Below, one piece after another: positions 17,611 through 25,678 of a stretch of 64,000 nucleotides of DNA (the first letter of the stretch is position 1; each line of letters opens with the position of its first letter). The stretch comes from Marinobacter sp. HL-58. GTDB taxonomy: Bacteria; Pseudomonadota; Gammaproteobacteria; Pseudomonadales; Oleiphilaceae. The DNA lies in assembly GCF_001314605.1 (NCBI RefSeq), contig NZ_LIHP01000016.1:310001-374000 (forward strand), written 5' to 3'. Below the pieces are notes generated by a model. It ran no database searches. It worked only from the letters and a program-made list of their open reading frames with translations, and was not told the DNA's origin. The position numbers and the translations under genes were made by a program.

Positions 17611-18822
17611 TCAGCCCCGATACTTGGCCAGTTCCAACCGGGCAACCATCGCACGGTGAACCTCATCCGGGCCATCGGCCAGGCGCAGAACCCGGGCATA
17701 GGCAAACAGCTGGGTCAGCGGGAAGTCGTCGTCGCTGACACCGGCACCACCGTGAATCTGAATAGCATCATCCACAATCTGCTGAAGCATCTTCGGAATC
17801 ACCGCCTTGATCATTGAGACTTCCTGCAAAGCGCCCGAAATACCCTTGGTATCCAGTGCCCACGCACACTTCAGAGTCAGCAAACGTGCCTGTTCGATAT
17901 TCATCCGCGCGTTGGCAATGATATCCGGATTGCCGCCCAGTTTCGCAATCGGGCGACCAAACGCTTCCCGGGTTGTGGCGCGTTTGATCAGCAGTTCCAG
18001 GGTACGTTCCGCAGCACCGATGGCCCGCATGCAGTGATGTACGCGGCCCGGCCCGAGGCGGCCCTGGGCGATTTCAAAACCGCGGCCTGGGCCGGCGATG
18101 AAGGCGCTCTTGGGCAGGCGCACGTTCTCGAAGGACACCACACCGTGGCCATAGGGCTCGTCGTAGGCGCCGAAAACCGGCAGCATGCGTTCGATTTTTA
18201 CGCCCGGCGAATCCAGCGGCACCAGCACCATGGAATGACGACGGTGTTTGTGGGCCTCCGGGTCGGTCAGGCCCATGAAGATGGCAACCTTGCAGTCCGG
18301 GTGGCCAACGCCGGTGCTCCACCATTTGCGGCCGTTGAGGACGACTTCATCACCTTCAACGATGGCGGTGGCTTCCATATTGGTGGCGTCTGAAGAGGCG
18401 ACGGCCGGCTCGGTCATGCAGAAAGCGGAACGTACCTCACCGCTTTGCAGGCGAGGCAGCCATTCGGCTTTCTGCTCTTCAGAACCGTAGTGAATCAGCA
18501 CTTCCATGTTGCCGGTGTCCGGCGCGTTACAGTTGAAGATTTCCGGGGCAATAAAGCTGCGGCCGGTTTCCTCGGCAATCAGGGCGTAGTCGGAGTTCAG
18601 CAGGCCACAACCGTTTTTCTCGTCCGGGAAAAACATGTTCCACAGGCCCTGGGCTTTGGCCTTTTCCTTGAGCTCCTTGATGATGGGCAGCACCACCCAG
18701 CGGTTTTCCTGCGCCATCAGGTCCTTGTGGTACTGCTCTTCAATGGGGAAGATCTCCTCCTTCATGAAGGTTTTGACGCGCTCAAGATAGTCCTGGCCTT
18801 TCTCGGAAATATTGAAATCCAT
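17611..18822 (-). CDS. Acyl-CoA dehydrogenase family protein
   Basis: A 403-residue FAD enzyme with FCMTEPAVASSDATNMEATA (FAD/substrate motif), KWWSTGVGHPDC, and the C-terminal IHGGAGVSDDDFPL with RLADGPDEVHRAMVARLEL. These are the hallmarks of the ACAD10/11-like branch rather than short-chain FadE-type enzymes. The start at 18822 is chosen because a GAGG ribosome site precedes it and the family N-terminus begins there. It heads the minus-strand catabolic cluster and is divergent from a LysR regulator. With the APH-type kinase in the cluster it may act on phosphorylated 4-hydroxyacyl-CoA, as LvaC does, or on branched or long acyl-CoA. Confidence 0.9.
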   Translation of the reverse strand: MDFNISEKGQDYLERVKTFMKEEIFPIEEQYHKDLMAQENRWVVLPIIKELKEKAKAQGLWNMFFPDEKNGCGLLNSDYALIAEETGRSFIAPEIFNCNAPDTGNMEVLIHYGSEEQKAEWLPRLQSGEVRSAFCMTEPAVASSDATNMEATAIVEGDEVVLNGRKWWSTGVGHPDCKVAIFMGLTDPEAHKHRRHSMVLVPLDSPGVKIERMLPVFGAYDEPYGHGVVSFENVRLPKSAFIAGPGRGFEIAQGRLGPGRVHHCMRAIGAAERTLELLIKRATTREAFGRPIAKLGGNPDIIANARMNIEQARLLTLKCAWALDTKGISGALQEVSMIKAVIPKMLQQIVDDAIQIHGGAGVSDDDFPLTQLFAYARVLRLADGPDEVHRAMVARLELAKYRG

Positions 18823-18895
18823 CGCCGTATCCTCGTGGTTTGACCGATATGGCACCAGTCTAGATTCCTCCCAACTATTACGCGACTGAATTATT

Positions 18896-18913
18896 CTTAT
18901 CCTTTATCATAAG
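18896..18913. promoter_or_regulatory. Candidate LysR-type operator
   Basis: The 119-base gap between the divergent acyl-CoA dehydrogenase and LysR genes contains CTTAT-N8-ATAAG, an inverted repeat that includes the T-N11-A pattern typical of LysR-family binding. It lies about 30 bases before the LysR start, the usual place for autoregulation and control of the divergent operon. Evidence is from pattern and position only. Confidence 0.4.
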
Positions 18914-18941
18914 GCCTGCTTATTCTAAAACAGGAGGCGCC

Positions 18942-19835
18942 ATGGCACTCAACCGGCTGGATCTGAACCTGCTGCACGTATTCGACACCATTTACCGGGA
19001 AGGCAGCCTGACCCGCGCGGCCAAAGCACTGCACCTGACCCAGCCGGCAGTCAGCCATTCCCTGTCACGGTTGCGGGAGCATTTTGATGACCCCCTGTTC
19101 AGCCGCCAGGGCAACCAGATGGTGCCGACGCCCCTGGCCCGCCGGTTTCTCGAATCCATGCGTCCAGGCCTGACCCAGATACAGAGCGCGGTGAACCAGT
19201 TCCACGCCTTTGACCCTGCCAACCAGCGCAAAACCTACTCGCTGGCCCTGCGGGACATTCTCGAATCCACTTTCCTGCCCAGACTCATGGCGCGGCTGGA
19301 AAGCTATTCGGAGTTGGAGATTGTCAGCCAGAGGGTGCCACGGCGGGACATGGAAACCCAACTGGCGGCGGGCAAACTGGATTTTGCTGTGGATGTGCTG
19401 TTGCCGGTCAGCAGCCAGACAGCCCATGAATTATTGCGGCAAGACCGGCTGGTGGTGCTGGCCAGGAAGGGGCACCCGCTGACCCGGGAGGGCCTGACCA
19501 TGGAAAAGTACCTGGAGGCAAAGCATGTCCTGGTGTCGTCCCGGTCAGAGGGGCCGGGCATTGAGGATTTTGCGCTGTCGCGGTTCGGGGTGCAGCGACA
19601 CATTCGCCTTCGGTGCCAGCACTATTACGCGGCCTGCCGGGTGGCGGAAGGCACCGACCTGCTGCTGACCATGCCGGAGAACTACGCCCGCATCATTGCC
19701 GAGCGGGCCGATATTGATATTCACACCGCGCCGGCGGACCTGCCGGATATTGATGTGCATCTATACTGGCACAAAGCCTACGAGCGGGAGCCGACGCTCA
19801 TCTGGTTCCGAGAGCAACTTAACAGCATTGCCTGA
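18942..19835 (+). CDS. LysR family transcriptional regulator
   Basis: A 297-residue regulator. The N-terminal winged helix-turn-helix is clear (LNLLHVFDTIYREGSLTRAAKALHLTQPAVSHSLSRLREHF, about residues 7-49), followed by a periplasmic-binding-protein-like effector domain. AGGAGG is placed ideally before the ATG. It is transcribed away from the acyl-CoA dehydrogenase cluster, so control of that cluster is the simplest expectation. The effector is unknown; an acyl-CoA or hydroxyacid intermediate would fit. Confidence 0.92.
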   Translation: MALNRLDLNLLHVFDTIYREGSLTRAAKALHLTQPAVSHSLSRLREHFDDPLFSRQGNQMVPTPLARRFLESMRPGLTQIQSAVNQFHAFDPANQRKTYSLALRDILESTFLPRLMARLESYSELEIVSQRVPRRDMETQLAAGKLDFAVDVLLPVSSQTAHELLRQDRLVVLARKGHPLTREGLTMEKYLEAKHVLVSSRSEGPGIEDFALSRFGVQRHIRLRCQHYYAACRVAEGTDLLLTMPENYARIIAERADIDIHTAPADLPDIDVHLYWHKAYEREPTLIWFREQLNSIA

Positions 19836-20192
19836 CTAATAGGCCCCGAGCAGCTTGAGGAAACCAAGAAATCCGGCAGCGGTGATACCCAGTGATGCCG
19901 CAACAATACCAAACCCCCACCAGATGGCGGCACCGTCGGATACCGGCACATCGTGCCCCCGCAGGGTCCGGTAAAACGCCCAGGGGCCGAGGATAAAGGC
20001 ACCCAGAACCGCAAACACCAGCCCTACCCCCACACCGGCAAAGGTCCAGGTGGCCAGTACGGTGGCATGGTCAGACACCTGTTCGGTTACACCATGGCGC
20101 TGCAGGAACTGCTTGCAGAAAAACCAGATCAGAGCGAACAGTATGATGACAAAGAGCAGGCCACCAACAATGGTAATCAGGCGAAAGAACAC
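19836..20192 (-). CDS. Small integral membrane protein, unknown function
   Basis: A 118-residue protein with three clear transmembrane helices (about residues 5-25, 46-72 and 90-114) and a short basic loop. It probably starts at a GTG at 20192 with GAGG seven bases upstream. It abuts the LysR stop codon on the other strand. I do not recognise the family; the WTFAGVGVGLVFAVLGAFILGP and AAIWWGFGIVAASLG segments look like a conserved small marine gammaproteobacterial membrane protein. The EAL gene lies 21 bases upstream on the same strand, so the two may be co-transcribed. Confidence 0.7.
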   Translation of the reverse strand: MFFRLITIVGGLLFVIILFALIWFFCKQFLQRHGVTEQVSDHATVLATWTFAGVGVGLVFAVLGAFILGPWAFYRTLRGHDVPVSDGAAIWWGFGIVAASLGITAAGFLGFLKLLGAY

Positions 20193-20213
20193 AGTGTATC
20201 CTCGAAAGCTCGT

Positions 20214-20978
20214 CTAACAGGGAAAGTAAGGCTCCGGCAGACACTCGAACCCGGGCTTGGCGAAAAGGTATCCCTGGAACAGCGTAATACCCTGTGACCG
20301 CAGCCAGAAGTATTCTTCTTCAACCTCGACGCCCTCGGCAACGATTCGACCTCCAAGTAGCGTCATGGTTGTAATAATGCCGGCAACGACTGCCTGCTTG
20401 TTGGGCTCTTTGTGAATATCCCGTACCAGCGCCATATCCAGTTTCAGCAGGTTCGGCGGGCTGGCAATGAGGATATTGTAGCGCGAATAGCCGGCACCGA
20501 AATCGTCCAGGGCAGTATGAAATCCCATTTCCCGATAGGAATTGATGATACCCACCAGATGATCAAGGGACGTCAGGTCTTCCGTCTCTATCAGTTCGAA
20601 GATAATCTGGCGGGTATCAAATTTGTACTTCTGGGCCGCCGCAAGCGTGGTCCTGATGCAATACTCCGGGTTATACACCGCATTGGGCATGAAATTGATG
20701 CTCAGCATGGTTTCCATACCGAGGCGTGCTGCCAGTTTGACCGCTTTTACGCGGCATATCTGGTCAAAGGAATAACGGTTGTTCTCGTTGACCTTTGACA
20801 ACACACTGTATGCGCCCTCACCCTCGGGCCCGCGGACCAGGGCTTCGTAGGCATAGACACTTTCGGTGGTAACGTCGACGATGGGTTGAAACGCGAAGGT
20901 GAAGCTGAAGTCCAGGCCCTCTCCGCAGGCGCATTGCTCACAATGAGACTCATCAAACAGTTTGGCTGGCTTATTCAC
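20214..20978 (-). CDS. EAL domain c-di-GMP phosphodiesterase with N-terminal Cys motif
   Basis: A 254-residue stand-alone EAL domain. Catalytic signatures are intact: EALVRG, the Asn in LSINFMPNA, FELIETE, DDFGAGYS, LKLDMALVR and AEGVE. It is therefore likely to hydrolyse c-di-GMP to pGpG. Before the domain is a short segment with CEQCACGEG (Cys-x2-Cys-x-Cys) near residues 13-21, which could bind a metal or sense redox state; that is inference. It starts at a GTG at 20978 with CGGAG five bases upstream. There is no other sensory domain and no membrane segment. It is divergent from the D-malate/tartrate dehydrogenase-like gene. Confidence 0.88.
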   Translation of the reverse strand: MNKPAKLFDESHCEQCACGEGLDFSFTFAFQPIVDVTTESVYAYEALVRGPEGEGAYSVLSKVNENNRYSFDQICRVKAVKLAARLGMETMLSINFMPNAVYNPEYCIRTTLAAAQKYKFDTRQIIFELIETEDLTSLDHLVGIINSYREMGFHTALDDFGAGYSRYNILIASPPNLLKLDMALVRDIHKEPNKQAVVAGIITTMTLLGGRIVAEGVEVEEEYFWLRSQGITLFQGYLFAKPGFECLPEPYFPC

Positions 20979-21161
20979 TACAACTCCGGTTTTCTGACAG
21001 TCATGCCCGAGGATAAGGTGACAACATGCTCACTATAGCCACCAAAGCATATCGGGTAAAAGAAATGCTCTGTTAAATCCTGTGGAATCCCCGCTCCACA
21101 TGACTACACTGAACCACACAACTGTCCTATACGATCAAAGCGACCCGAAGGAGTATCCGGA

Positions 21162-22313
21162 ATGGCCAAGAAAATCCGTATTGCGGTCACACCAGGTGAC
21201 GGCATCGGCCCTGAAGTGGTTGCCGAGGCAGTGCACTGCCTGGAAGCACTGAGATCCAGCCACAATCTTCCCCTGGAGTGGACCCGCTTTCCCTGGCCAT
21301 CCCACGCCTGGCATGAAGAGCATGGGGAGTCCATGCCGGCTGACGCGCTTGATCAGCTGCAACAATACGATGCCATTCTTCTGGGTGCACTGGGCGACCC
21401 GGGCCCGGTAGACGATCCGGAACGCTATCTGCTTCCGGACAGCATCTCACTGGCGCCCTTGCTGGACATGCGCAAGGGCTTTGATCAGTGGGTCTGTGAG
21501 CGCCCGGCCCGGCTGTTACCGGGCGCGCGCCAGTACCTTGCCGACGAGCGCGCCAAAGACATCGATATGCTGGTGATCCGGGAGAACAGCGAGGGGGAGT
21601 ACGTAAGCCAGGGGGGCCGGCTGCGCAAGGGCTCACCTGACGAAGTGGCGACCCAGATGGAAGTGTTCACCCGCCACGCCACCGACCGCATTATCCGGTA
21701 TGGTTTTGAACAGGCCCGCCTGCGGGCGGCCACTCGCGCCGAGGAAGGCCGAACCCGCCATTTCCGGACACTGGACGGCAAAACCTGTGAGAGCCAGGTG
21801 TGCATCGTGACCAAACGCAATGCGTTGCGTTATTGGGGAGACATGTATACCGAGGCGTTCGAAGCGATAGCCAGACAGTACCCGGATGTGGCAACGCACC
21901 ATGAACTGGTGGACGCGGCGTGCATGAAGTTTGTGCAGGCACCCTGGGCTTTCGATGTGGTGGTGGCCAGCAACCTTCAGGGCGACATACTGACCGACCT
22001 GGCAGCGGTGTTGTCCGGCGGTATGGGGGTGGCACCGTCCTGCAACCTGAACCCGGACGATCCGGATATGCCGTCCATGTTTGAACCCACACACGGCAGC
22101 GCGCCGGACATTGCCGGCCAGGGGCTCGCCGACCCGACTGCCATGCTGTTTACCACGGCACGCATGCTGGAATGGCTGGGGCGGAACGATCCTGCTGTGG
22201 CAGCTGCGGGGAAGGAGCTGTTCGATGCCGTCGCCGCAGACCTGGCAGAAAATGCCGGGGCAAGGCGAGGCACCCAGGAGATCGGCAAGGCCGTCCGTGA
22301 CCGCCTGAAATGA
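21162..22313 (+). CDS. Isocitrate/isopropylmalate dehydrogenase family (D-malate/tartrate dehydrogenase-like)
   Basis: A 383-residue beta-decarboxylating dehydrogenase. N-terminal TPGDGIGPEV, active-site MLVIRENSEGEYVSQGGR with arginine, a TKRNALRY lysine, the metal aspartates in VVASNLQGDILTDLAA, and FEPTHGSAPDIAGQGLADPTAM with the NAD-binding end are all present. The ENSEGEY/GGR loop and VFTRHATDRIIRYGFEQA are closer to D-malate/tartrate dehydrogenases than to LeuB or Icd. GAAGGAG precedes the start. It converges with a lipoprotein gene (1-base gap). The precise 2-hydroxyacid substrate is uncertain. Confidence 0.85.
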   Translation: MAKKIRIAVTPGDGIGPEVVAEAVHCLEALRSSHNLPLEWTRFPWPSHAWHEEHGESMPADALDQLQQYDAILLGALGDPGPVDDPERYLLPDSISLAPLLDMRKGFDQWVCERPARLLPGARQYLADERAKDIDMLVIRENSEGEYVSQGGRLRKGSPDEVATQMEVFTRHATDRIIRYGFEQARLRAATRAEEGRTRHFRTLDGKTCESQVCIVTKRNALRYWGDMYTEAFEAIARQYPDVATHHELVDAACMKFVQAPWAFDVVVASNLQGDILTDLAAVLSGGMGVAPSCNLNPDDPDMPSMFEPTHGSAPDIAGQGLADPTAMLFTTARMLEWLGRNDPAVAAAGKELFDAVAADLAENAGARRGTQEIGKAVRDRLK

Positions 22314-22314
22314 C

Positions 22315-22884
22315 CTAGTCGGCCATTATGAACTCAAGCCGCCCGGGTGCTACGCGCACGTCCATGGGGACCATCCCGAACATCCGCTGGGTGAAATCCG
22401 CTTCATCCAGCCGGTACACCGGCATGGTCTCCAGCATCTGGGCAACGGCCCGCATGACCGTGTCGGTGACGGGTTTCAGATCCCCCTTGAAGAGCGACGA
22501 ATCGATGCTGCTCTCCAGCAACTGCAGGCGGCGGATGTAGATCGCCTTTTCCTCACTGTCGTACACCGGCGCACCTTCCACTTTCAGGGCAATATCCACC
22601 GGCAGCTTTGTCAACAGCGCATTAAGGGATACCTGCCCCTGCAGATCTATCACCGCCACATCGCGGCCATCCGGCCCCAGGGTAATATCCGCATTGCTCA
22701 GGCTGAGACTCAGGGGTGAACCGCTCTGCAATTGCTGGCGATCAAAATCACTGACGGTATCCTGAAGGTGCCTCTCCAGGGTTCCCTCGGAGATGGAATA
22801 GGGAGACAGACTGGCACAGCCTCCCAGTAAAACCATAGGGATCAGAACAACAACCGCCAACAGGCGGGAACCAGTGGTGAACAT
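22315..22884 (-). CDS. DUF1439 domain lipoprotein
   Basis: A 189-residue lipoprotein with a signal peptide and lipobox LLGGCA, then a beta-rich domain (YSISEGTLERHLQDTV, GPDGRDVAVIDLQGQVSLNALL, DEADFTQRMFGMVP) matching the DUF1439/YceB lipid-binding-like family. The start at 22884 follows AAGGAG and gives the expected signal; the open frame extends 12 codons further without a site. It follows the CPXCG gene by 13 bases in the same direction. YceB-type proteins are periplasmic, possibly hydrophobic-ligand binding, with no proven role. Confidence 0.83.
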   Translation of the reverse strand: MFTTGSRLLAVVVLIPMVLLGGCASLSPYSISEGTLERHLQDTVSDFDRQQLQSGSPLSLSLSNADITLGPDGRDVAVIDLQGQVSLNALLTKLPVDIALKVEGAPVYDSEEKAIYIRRLQLLESSIDSSLFKGDLKPVTDTVMRAVAQMLETMPVYRLDEADFTQRMFGMVPMDVRVAPGRLEFIMAD

Positions 22885-22897
22885 CAGGGCATTCTCC

Positions 22898-23089
22898 TTA
22901 TTCGTTTTCTGCGCGGACATCCACCGTTGGCGTCAGGCTTTCATCCAGAACCACATGGACAACGATTGGCTGGCAACATACCTGGCAGTCCTCCACGTAT
23001 TCCTGGTCAGCCACCGAAGGGTCGACGCTGATTTCCAGCGTCTCCCAACAGTAGGGGCATTGAACCAGTACCGAGTCCAGGGCTGACAT
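22898..23089 (-). CDS. CPXCG motif-containing cysteine-rich protein
   Basis: A 63-residue protein with two Cys pairs, CPYCWETL near residue 11 and CQVCCQPIVV near residue 35, a zinc-ribbon-like pattern of the small CPXCG family of unknown function. The start at 23089 begins the family sequence directly; the longer frame is read-through into the aminotransferase gene. It lies 5 bases after that gene and 13 before the DUF1439 lipoprotein. Confidence 0.82.
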   Translation of the reverse strand: MSALDSVLVQCPYCWETLEISVDPSVADQEYVEDCQVCCQPIVVHVVLDESLTPTVDVRAENE

Positions 23090-23094
23090 GGTGG

Positions 23095-24321
23095 TCAGAA
23101 CTGCTGCTTCGCCATCCAGGGGATGATTCTGTCGAAGGCTTCCTCCAGTTTCTCGCAGGTGGTGGAGAAACTGATGCGGACCGCGTTGGTGCACTCCTCA
23201 CCAAATGCGTCGCCAGGCACCAGGCATACACCGGTTTCCTTGAGCATCCGCAGCGCCAGGTCGGAACCGTCCACATGGGGCGGCAGGTCGGGAAATGCGA
23301 AGAAGGCACCGCCAGGCTTGTAGCCGGTCATGTAGGGCGTCTGGTCGATCAGCTCCACCACCTTGTCGCGCCGTTCACGGTAGATATCCACCATGTTCCT
23401 GACGCATTGCTGGTCGCCGGTCAGCGCAGCAACACCGGCAAACTGCGATGGCGTGTTGGCCACGGAAGTGGTGAACATGTGCAGCCGGCGAAGCGACTTG
23501 ATGGCCGCCTGGCTGGAGATCACCCAGCCAACCCGCAGGCCTGCCATGCTGTAGGTCTTTGAGAAGCTGCTGATGCACATGATGTTGTCCAGGTCCATGG
23601 AACAGTTCAGCACGCTGGCGAAGTCGTCATCGTCGAAAATCAGATGGTCGTAGACCTCATCGGCATAGACCTGAATACCACGGTACGCGCACTCCTCCAG
23701 AATGGTCTCAATGGTACTACGGGGATACACCGCACCCGTGGGGTTGTTCGGGTTATTCAGAATCAGGGCGAACGTGCGTGATCCCATCGCCCGGATCACT
23801 TCATCAGGGTCGAGCTGGTGATCATTCTCTGCACGGGTCGGGACGAATTTTACCTCACCGCCGTTCATCCGGATCAGTGGTGCGTACAGCAGGAAAGACG
23901 GGTCCGTCACGATGAACTGACGGCCCGGCGCAGACGTTGCTGAAATGGCCAGGTACATGGCCTCGGTGGCACCACTGGTAATCAGGATGTTGTCCCGCGT
24001 CAGCTTCCGGTCGTAACGCGCCCCGTAATAATCCCGCAGCGCCACCAGCAGCTCGGGCAACCCGGCATCCATGGTGTAGCCGGTCTGCCCCGCATTGAGG
24101 GCATCAATGTAGGCATCAATGACATGCTTGGGTGTCGGCAAATCCGGCTGACCGATGGAAAGATGGATGACATCCTTCATGGTGGCCGCCATATTCACCA
24201 TGCGACGAATGCCCGGCACCGGAACCGCCTGCATGGCCGGATTCCAACTGGCCTTGTTCTTGCGGTACTTCACTTTACGCGGTCTGGTCTGGCCGGTTTC
24301 TTTATTGGCGGCTTCTGCCAT
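23095..24321 (-). CDS. PLP-dependent class I/II aminotransferase
   Basis: A 408-residue fold-type I aminotransferase. The PLP lysine lies in SSFSKTYSMAGLRVGW, with LNNPNNPTGAVYPR, IQVYADEVYDHL and ITSGATEAMYLA supporting. It resembles aspartate or alanine/valine-type aminotransferases of the AlaA/AspC group; substrate preference is not readable. The ATG at 24321 has AGGAGG five bases upstream; a GTG two codons earlier overlaps that site and is unlikely. It is first gene of a small operon with the CPXCG and DUF1439 genes. Confidence 0.9.
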   Translation of the reverse strand: MAEAANKETGQTRPRKVKYRKNKASWNPAMQAVPVPGIRRMVNMAATMKDVIHLSIGQPDLPTPKHVIDAYIDALNAGQTGYTMDAGLPELLVALRDYYGARYDRKLTRDNILITSGATEAMYLAISATSAPGRQFIVTDPSFLLYAPLIRMNGGEVKFVPTRAENDHQLDPDEVIRAMGSRTFALILNNPNNPTGAVYPRSTIETILEECAYRGIQVYADEVYDHLIFDDDDFASVLNCSMDLDNIMCISSFSKTYSMAGLRVGWVISSQAAIKSLRRLHMFTTSVANTPSQFAGVAALTGDQQCVRNMVDIYRERRDKVVELIDQTPYMTGYKPGGAFFAFPDLPPHVDGSDLALRMLKETGVCLVPGDAFGEECTNAVRISFSTTCEKLEEAFDRIIPWMAKQQF

Positions 24322-24580
24322 AAACACCTCCTGAAACGGGGCAAAAATAGTGGCTACCCCTGCAGGTTAGCCAGTAAACAGGGGGCGTACAAGACATAAA
24401 ACAGAAAGATTCCGTTGCCATACTGAAACCTTTTATTCCCACCTGTACAGGGCCCTACGACCTTTGTCCCGGATTGGCTCAGGTTGACCAGTTCAAGCTC
24501 AGATACCAGACTGTAAGCCTGATATCCGGACTGTCGATTCCCGCGGCCGGACGCGGACAAACTGCAATGGCGGAGGACTG

Positions 24581-25561
24581 ATGACTCAACACACCAAACC
24601 GGTTGTGACCGTTCTGACAGCACCCGGAGAGCAGGAACCTCCCGGCATGGATGCACTGAGAGCAAGGGCAGAAGTCCGCTTTGCGTGCGACGAACCCACG
24701 CTGCGGGAAACCCTGCCGGGCACCGATGTCATGATGGTGACGGATTTTCGCACCGAAGCCCTGGCTGCCGCCTGGCCTTCCGCCGATAAACTGAAGTGGA
24801 TTCATGCCACCAGTGCCGGTGTCGATGCACTGATGTTCCCGGACCTGATCGAAGGTGACGTAATCGTAACCAACGCCAGGGGCATCTTCGACCGCACCAT
24901 TGCCGAATACGTGCTGTGCACGATTCTGATGTTCGCCAAGGATTTTCCCCGCTCGTTGCGCCTGCAGGCGGCCCACGAGTGGAAGCACCGGGACACCGAG
25001 CGAGCCGAGGGCAAGCAGGTCCTGATTGTCGGAGCCGGCTCCATTGGTGGCCAGATTGCCCGGCTGTGCAGGGCTGCCGGTCTGAAGCCCCATGGCATAG
25101 CCCGCAAGCCACGTCACGATGACCCTGACTTTATCGCCGTTCACGGTAACGATGACCTGACAGAACAACTGGGCCTTGCAGACTTTGTAGTGATCGCCGC
25201 TCCGCTGACCCCCCAGACCGAGGGCCTGTTCAACGAAAAAGCCTTCAAGGCCATGCGCAAGTCCGCCCGCCTGATCAACATCGGCCGCGGCCCCGTGGTC
25301 AAGACGGACGACCTGATTGCCGCCCTGAACAATGGCGACATTGCCGGTGCTGCCCTGGATGTCTTCGAGGAAGAACCCCTGCCCGCGGATCACCCGCTCT
25401 GGGATATGGAGAATGTGATCATGACAGCCCATATGTCCGGGGATTTCATCGGCTGGAAACGGGCCCTGACTGATCAGTTCCTGGAAAATCTGGACCGGTG
25501 GCACAAGGGCCAGGAGTTGTTCAATTTCGTGGACAAGAAGCTGGGGTACGCCAGTAAGTAG
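24581..25561 (+). CDS. D-2-hydroxyacid dehydrogenase
   Basis: A 326-residue NAD(P)-dependent dehydrogenase of the GhrA/phosphoglycerate dehydrogenase superfamily. Rossmann motif VGAGSIGGQIARLCRAAG (about residues 149-166), catalytic Arg in LINIGRGPVV, Glu in VFEEEPLPADHPLW and a His in MTAHMSGDF in place of the common TPHxAG. GGAGG precedes the ATG. Glyoxylate, hydroxypyruvate or another 2-ketoacid may be the substrate. It is monocistronic and ends in a palindromic repeat that probably terminates it. Confidence 0.88.
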   Translation: MTQHTKPVVTVLTAPGEQEPPGMDALRARAEVRFACDEPTLRETLPGTDVMMVTDFRTEALAAAWPSADKLKWIHATSAGVDALMFPDLIEGDVIVTNARGIFDRTIAEYVLCTILMFAKDFPRSLRLQAAHEWKHRDTERAEGKQVLIVGAGSIGGQIARLCRAAGLKPHGIARKPRHDDPDFIAVHGNDDLTEQLGLADFVVIAAPLTPQTEGLFNEKAFKAMRKSARLINIGRGPVVKTDDLIAALNNGDIAGAALDVFEEEPLPADHPLWDMENVIMTAHMSGDFIGWKRALTDQFLENLDRWHKGQELFNFVDKKLGYASK

Positions 25562-25589
25562 GTTGACTGGCGGGTGCCTATGAGGTGAT

Positions 25590-25675
25590 TGTCGGATTAC
25601 GGCTTTGCCTGATCCGACCTACGTTTCCGGGCCGAGACTCATGTAGGTCGGATTAGCCGCAGGCGTAATCCGACA
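25590..25675. repeat. REP-like inverted pair between convergent genes
   Basis: Two inverted units, about 25590-25622 and 25643-25675, share GTCGGATTA and GGTCGGAT-type ends and are complementary to one another. Each can fold by itself and the pair can form a larger cruciform. GTCGGATTA...TAATCCGAC repeats of this kind are common dispersed extragenic palindromes in proteobacteria. It fills the gap between two convergent genes and likely serves as a two-way terminator. Confidence 0.8.
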
Positions 25676-25678
25676 AAA

